Source of the DNA: Rheinheimera sp.
GTDB taxonomy: Bacteria; Pseudomonadota; Gammaproteobacteria; Enterobacterales; Alteromonadaceae
Direction of reading: 5' to 3'
DNA: 10,000 nt
Assembly (NCBI RefSeq): GCF_020217005.1
Contig: NZ_JAIWOI010000048.1
Span: 1-10,000 of the forward strand
The notes beneath the pieces are model-generated. The model did no database searches and was not told the origin of the DNA. It was given only the letters and a program-made list of their open reading frames with translations. Both the position numbers and the translations under genes were made by a program. Positions 7,019 to 10,000 of the stretch are shown one piece after another; positions within the stretch are counted from its first letter, which is position 1, and the number at the start of each line of letters is the position of its first letter.

Positions 7019-7639
7019 ATGGTAAGGTTATTACTATCACTGGTAGTTGGTGCGGTAATAACGTTTTTCCTGTATGTGTTGATGGCATTCCTTATAGGTG
7101 GGGATGATACGTTCACCAATGCTAAAAAGGATCAAATCGTTATTGAAATTAACTCGACACCGCCTGAGTCAAAAGCTCAGACTCGTGTTCGGGTACCGCC
7201 ACCACCACCGCCGCCGCCACCAGAGCCTCCAAAAGCTCCGGTAGCAGAACCTGAGTCAACGGACACTGGTGGTTCTATTGGTTTTAACCTGCCGTCTGTG
7301 GACGTAGGTGGTGCAAGTACAGGATTGGGTGACCCATCTTCAGCTATGATGCGTGATGGCGATGCTACTCCTATAGTACGTATTGAACCAAAATATCCTG
7401 TACAAGCTGCTCGTGATGGCTTACAGGGCTGGGTTAAAATGCGTTTTACTATTCTGGAAGATGGCAGCGTTGGCGACGTAACTGTGGTTGAAGCTGAGCC
7501 TAAACGTGTATTTGATCGTGAAGCGATTCGTGCACTGAAACGTTGGAAATATTCGCCGAAAGTGGTCGATGGTAAAGCAGTTCAGCAACCAGGTATTATG
7601 GTTCAGTTGGACTTCTCATTAGATCAGGCTGGAGGTTAA
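7019..7639 (+). CDS. tonB2: TonB2 energy transducer
   Basis: This 206-residue protein carries energy from the ExbB/ExbD/TtpC complex to outer-membrane TonB-dependent receptors. It has an uncleaved N-terminal membrane anchor (about 4-27), a short proline-rich periplasmic linker with nine consecutive prolines (60-68) then EPP, a Gly/Ser-rich stretch (83-110), and the TonB C-terminal domain (about 117-203). That domain has the EPKYP motif (123-127), GWVKMRFTILEDGSV (137-151) and the AIRALKRWKYSP helix-strand (169-180). The linker is much shorter than in E. coli TonB (239 residues), typical of the TonB2 type, which in Vibrio needs TtpC. GGAGAA (7004-7009) serves as ribosome site within the end of exbD2. 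The anchor lacks an obvious SxxxH pair as in E. coli TonB; Ser7 is present, but I see no matching His. Confidence 0.94.
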   Translation: MVRLLLSLVVGAVITFFLYVLMAFLIGGDDTFTNAKKDQIVIEINSTPPESKAQTRVRVPPPPPPPPPEPPKAPVAEPESTDTGGSIGFNLPSVDVGGASTGLGDPSSAMMRDGDATPIVRIEPKYPVQAARDGLQGWVKMRFTILEDGSVGDVTVVEAEPKRVFDREAIRALKRWKYSPKVVDGKAVQQPGIMVQLDFSLDQAGG

Positions 7640-7643
7640 CACC

Positions 7644-8909
7644 ATGAAGAAAATGAGTACTATTACTTCAGCGTTGATCATCCTTGCAAGCTTTGGTGCT
7701 ACCACTCTTAGCTCTTATGCTGTTGCAGCGCCTGATCAACAAAAGATCGACGCTCGCAAAAACCGCAAAACTACTGTAGTAGGCGAGCGTGTTGGTAAAG
7801 TAATTGCTAAAGCATACGAGTTATACAGTGCAGAAAAGATAAACGAGGCCATTGCTGTTTTATCAGAAATTGATGCCAGCAATGATTTCGATAAAGCTTT
7901 TGTCAATCGTTTTTTAGGCAACATGTGGGCCGCTAAAGACGAAAAGAAGGCAATCAACTATTTACGTCAGGCAGTAAAACCTGATCTGTTGAGCTTCACT
8001 GACCAGGCCGCTTCTTATCGTTTATTAGCAGATTTGCTGTTAAGCGAAAAGCAGTATGCCGAAGCTATCAAAACTTATTATCAGTGGCTTGATTTCACTG
8101 GTGAGAAAGACGCTAACGTTTATCTGCGTATCGGTAGTGCTTATATGGAGAACAAACAGTATCAGAAGGTCATTGAACCTGCTGATATGGCGATTGCTCT
8201 TCAAGACAAAGCTAAACCTAATGCTGGTCCTTATACGTTGAAGTTTTCAGCTTACTATGAGATGAAAAACAACAAAAAAGCGATCGAAGTATTGGAAACT
8301 ACGGTGCAGGTTTTCCCTTCTGAGAAACGTTGGTGGACTTATCTGGCACAGTTCTACAGTATTGAAGAACAGTACGAAAAAGCTTTAGTGACGTTGGAAG
8401 TGGCAAATATGCAAGGCATGCTGGACTCTGCAAATGAGTACAAATTGCTGTCGCAGTTATATTCTAACGCTAACGTTCCATACAAAGCCGGTATCACACT
8501 GGAAAAACATATTAAGTCTGGTTTAATCAAAAAAGATAAAACTATGCTGAACAGTATGGCCAGTTCGTTCCAGGCAGCGCGTGAAATGGATAAAGCCGCT
8601 CAGTACTATGGCGAGTCAGCTCAGTTGGACAATGATGGTGATGCGTATCGTCGTCAGGGTTCTTCCCTGATCCTTGCTGAGAAATACTCTGCTGCAGTTG
8701 TAGCACTGAATAAAGCTCTGGAAGCTGGTGTTAAAGCCAAAGGTCCTGTGTACCTTGCGTTGGTAGAAGCATATTTCTATCAAAACAAGTTCAAGGACGC
8801 TTATCAGGCCGTTCAGAAAGTTAAAGGTGATCCTAAGTTTGGCCGCCAGGCAGCCAGCTGGGAGAGCTACATTAAAGAACGCGCCAGTAAAAACAACGTG
8901 AGTCTTTAA
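7644..8909 (+). CDS. Exported TPR protein of the TonB2 operon
   Basis: This 421-residue protein consists of a signal peptide and about nine tetratricopeptide-like helical repeats. The signal has Lys2 and Lys3, a hydrophobic core (9-25) and probable cleavage in AVAA-PD (26-31). Repeat units can be read near 52-80, 84-112, 121-150, 157-187, 195-225, 228-258, 264-292, 299-328, 332-361 and 367-396, with typical small and aromatic spacing (for example ANVYLRIGSAYMENKQY). No enzymatic motif is visible. TPR proteins at this place are a constant feature of Vibrio/Shewanella TonB2 clusters and are presumed scaffolds in the periplasm; the partner is unknown. A strong GGAGG (7631-7635) inside the tonB2 end supports the ATG at 7644, four bases after that stop. 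A second in-frame ATG at residue 4 would give nearly the same protein. It is the last gene before the terminator. Confidence 0.88.
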   Translation: MKKMSTITSALIILASFGATTLSSYAVAAPDQQKIDARKNRKTTVVGERVGKVIAKAYELYSAEKINEAIAVLSEIDASNDFDKAFVNRFLGNMWAAKDEKKAINYLRQAVKPDLLSFTDQAASYRLLADLLLSEKQYAEAIKTYYQWLDFTGEKDANVYLRIGSAYMENKQYQKVIEPADMAIALQDKAKPNAGPYTLKFSAYYEMKNNKKAIEVLETTVQVFPSEKRWWTYLAQFYSIEEQYEKALVTLEVANMQGMLDSANEYKLLSQLYSNANVPYKAGITLEKHIKSGLIKKDKTMLNSMASSFQAAREMDKAAQYYGESAQLDNDGDAYRRQGSSLILAEKYSAAVVALNKALEAGVKAKGPVYLALVEAYFYQNKFKDAYQAVQKVKGDPKFGRQAASWESYIKERASKNNVSL

Positions 8910-8912
8910 TTT

Positions 8913-8941
8913 AAAAAACCCTGCTTCGGCAGGGTTTTTTT
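8913..8941 (+). terminator. Rho-independent terminator of the TonB2 operon
   Basis: CCCTGC (8919-8924), TTCG loop (8925-8928) and GCAGGG (8929-8934) are followed by seven Ts. Six As precede the stem, making 12 complementary bases in all, so it may also act on the - strand. The C(UUCG)G tetraloop is very stable. Confidence 0.97.
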
Positions 8942-9123
8942 ATCGCTGTATGTTCAATACAGCTGATTTAAATCCGTATAACTTCCAACAATACTCAACC
9001 AGGTCCAGTCTTTGAAGAGTTGCAGACAGGGCAGGCTATGTCATTTATTTTGCTGCAATTTGCTGCTTGTATCGTCACTTAGTTTAAAAAATACGCGAAC
9101 GATCAAGGCTTTCTAAAAAACTG
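8942..9123. other. Non-coding gap before the tRNA promoter
   Basis: No gene can be supported here. It contains a perfect 7-bp inverted repeat, GCTGTAT (8945-8951) and ATACAGC (8957-8963), just after the operon terminator. It also contains an A-rich stretch (9114-9120) directly before the tRNA promoter that could act as an UP element. A 14-codon frame at 9038-9082 has a poor ribosome site and is not called. Confidence 0.5.
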
Positions 9124-9152
9124 TTGACACCTTTGGTCTCGGCCCCTAGAAT
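9124..9152 (+). promoter_or_regulatory. Sigma-70 promoter of the tRNA array
   Basis: TTGACA (9124-9129, perfect -35), 17-bp spacer and TAGAAT (9147-9152, five of six -10 matches) form a strong promoter. The following discriminator TCGCCTC is GC-containing, as at stable-RNA promoters under stringent (ppGpp) control. The leader can form a TTGTAG/CTACAA hairpin (9163-9168/9187-9192), eight bases before the first tRNA. Confidence 0.9.
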
Positions 9153-9199
9153 TCGCCTCGTCTTGTAGGGGATTGCATAGCAAACTCTACAATTGGTGT

Positions 9200-9275
<76 letters not shown>

Positions 9276-9291
9276 AAGATTTTGTTCCAGT

Positions 9292-9367
9292 GTCCCTTTC
9301 GTCTAGAGGCCTAGGACACCGCCCTTTCACGGCGGTAACAGGGGTTCGAATCCCCTAAGGGACGCCA
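9292..9367 (+). tRNA. tRNA-Glu (TTC), copy 1
   Basis: The 76-base cloverleaf has acceptor GTCCCTT/AAGGGAC, anticodon stem CCGCC/GGCGG around CTTTCAC (anticodon TTC), T-stem AGGGG/CCCCT and encoded CCA. It differs from E. coli tRNA-Glu by a compensated acceptor pair and one D-loop base. It lies 16 bases after tRNA-Ala and is identical to the next three copies. Confidence 0.98.
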
Positions 9368-9393
9368 ACAAAATCTGACAAACTGACTGTAGT

Positions 9394-9469
9394 GTCCCTT
9401 TCGTCTAGAGGCCTAGGACACCGCCCTTTCACGGCGGTAACAGGGGTTCGAATCCCCTAAGGGACGCCA
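9394..9469 (+). tRNA. tRNA-Glu (TTC), copy 2
   Basis: Identical over 76 bases to the copy at 9292, with anticodon TTC and encoded CCA. The 26-base spacer before it is not conserved with the other spacers apart from the final AGT. Confidence 0.98.
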
Positions 9470-9502
9470 ATTAGTCAGTAAAAATATGATGTTTATGCGC
9501 CT

Positions 9503-9578
9503 GTCCCTTTCGTCTAGAGGCCTAGGACACCGCCCTTTCACGGCGGTAACAGGGGTTCGAATCCCCTAAGGGACGCCA
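9503..9578 (+). tRNA. tRNA-Glu (TTC), copy 3
   Basis: Identical over 76 bases to the other Glu copies, with anticodon TTC and encoded CCA. The 33-base spacer before it is the longest in the array and lacks the AGT found before the other copies. Confidence 0.98.
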
Positions 9579-9602
9579 ATATCATATGAAGACCTTTCCA
9601 GT

Positions 9603-9678
9603 GTCCCTTTCGTCTAGAGGCCTAGGACACCGCCCTTTCACGGCGGTAACAGGGGTTCGAATCCCCTAAGGGACGCCA
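9603..9678 (+). tRNA. tRNA-Glu (TTC), copy 4
   Basis: Identical over 76 bases to the other Glu copies, with anticodon TTC and encoded CCA. The seven bases before it (TTCCAGT) are the same as before copy 1, a trace of unit duplication or conversion. Confidence 0.98.
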
Positions 9679-9700
9679 CTTCAGCGTTACATCTGCAAGT

Positions 9701-9776
<76 letters not shown>

Positions 9777-9892
9777 AACTTGCTATCTTCATAGCCACAA
9801 AATTACTGATTGATACTCGCAGATATCCTTACCTTTCTTTTAGCTGGCCAGACAGTGGATATTGCTATTCGTCTTTACACTGCAAGCCCACT

Positions 9893-9916
9893 AAAAAAGC
9901 GGCTCTGCAGCCGCTT
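9893..9916 (-). terminator. Terminator of convergent gene, possibly bidirectional
   Basis: AAGCGGCT (9897-9904) and AGCCGCTT (9909-9916) form a perfect 8-bp stem around CTGC. Read on the - strand, the stem is followed by a run of Ts (complement of the A-run 9893-9898). On the + strand the tail is TTCCTGACCTT, a weak U-tract that might still end the tRNA transcript. Confidence 0.8.
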
Positions 9917-9945
9917 CCTGACCTTCCTCAAACTTGGTTACATCT

Positions 9946-9999
9946 TTATTCTAGACTCGCCACTAAAGGTAGCATTAAATCCGCAATAACAGCCTGTGC
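9946..9999 (-). CDS. C-terminal end of an unknown - strand gene (partial)
   Basis: Reading the - strand from the window edge gives 17 codons, AQAVIADLMLPLVASLE, then a TAA (9946-9948), about 30 bases before a - strand terminator. The other two - strand frames also close, but give less protein-like residues. The composition suits a C-terminal amphipathic helix. The fragment is too short to identify; the call rests on the frame's composition and on the terminator that faces it. Confidence 0.4.
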   Translation of the reverse strand, partial: AQAVIADLMLPLVASLE

Positions 10000-10000
10000 T

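Noticed and set aside
8945..8963. Possible LexA box, CTGT...ACAG
   Set aside because: The two halves are nine bases apart, not the eight of CTGT-N8-ACAG, and the site follows a terminator rather than lying in a promoter.
9038..9082. A 14-codon hydrophobic open frame, MSFILLQFAACIVT
   Set aside because: The ribosome site is poor and there is no other support; such short frames occur by chance.
9292..9678. Four regularly spaced identical repeats resembling a CRISPR array
   Set aside because: Each repeat is a complete 76-base tRNA-Glu cloverleaf with CCA, and no cas genes are present.

Overview
The window looks like the chromosome of a moderately low-GC gammaproteobacterium related to the alteromonads and Rheinheimera-type bacteria. 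The reasons are the transketolase end/epd/pgk/fba cluster, a TtpC-type TonB2 operon of the Vibrio/Shewanella pattern, and a tRNA-Ala(GGC) that matches the Escherichia coli gene as I remember it. The genus is inferred; no 16S rRNA gene is present. No mobile element, CRISPR array or phage gene is visible.

Region 1 (1-3692) is central carbon metabolism on the + strand: the last codons of a probable transketolase gene, a strong terminator, then epd (erythrose-4-phosphate dehydrogenase), pgk (phosphoglycerate kinase) and a class II fructose-bisphosphate aldolase. The two gaps inside this group (175 and 143 bp) are unusually rich in inverted repeats.

Region 2 (3693-8941) is a promoter with a roughly 90-nt leader, followed by six tightly packed + strand genes. 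They encode a periplasmic DUF3450 protein, a TtpC-like ExbB/TolQ-family protein with a long periplasmic N-terminal part, ExbB2, ExbD2, TonB2 and an exported TPR protein, and they end at a UUCG-loop terminator. Gene gaps run from a 1-base overlap to 13 bases, so this is almost certainly one operon. It should build an inner-membrane, proton-driven complex that energises outer-membrane TonB-dependent receptors, with DUF3450 and TPR proteins as periplasmic accessories.

Region 3 (8942-9776) holds a near-consensus sigma-70 promoter with a GC-containing discriminator and a tRNA array: Ala(GGC), four identical Glu(TTC) copies, and Ala(GGC).

Region 4 (9777-10000) is a gap with a hairpin whose U-tract is on the - strand. 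Beyond it lies what appears to be the C-terminal end of a convergent - strand gene cut by the window edge.

No wholly new system is evident. The most interesting part is the six-gene TonB2 operon with its two poorly characterised accessory proteins and two paralogous channel proteins.
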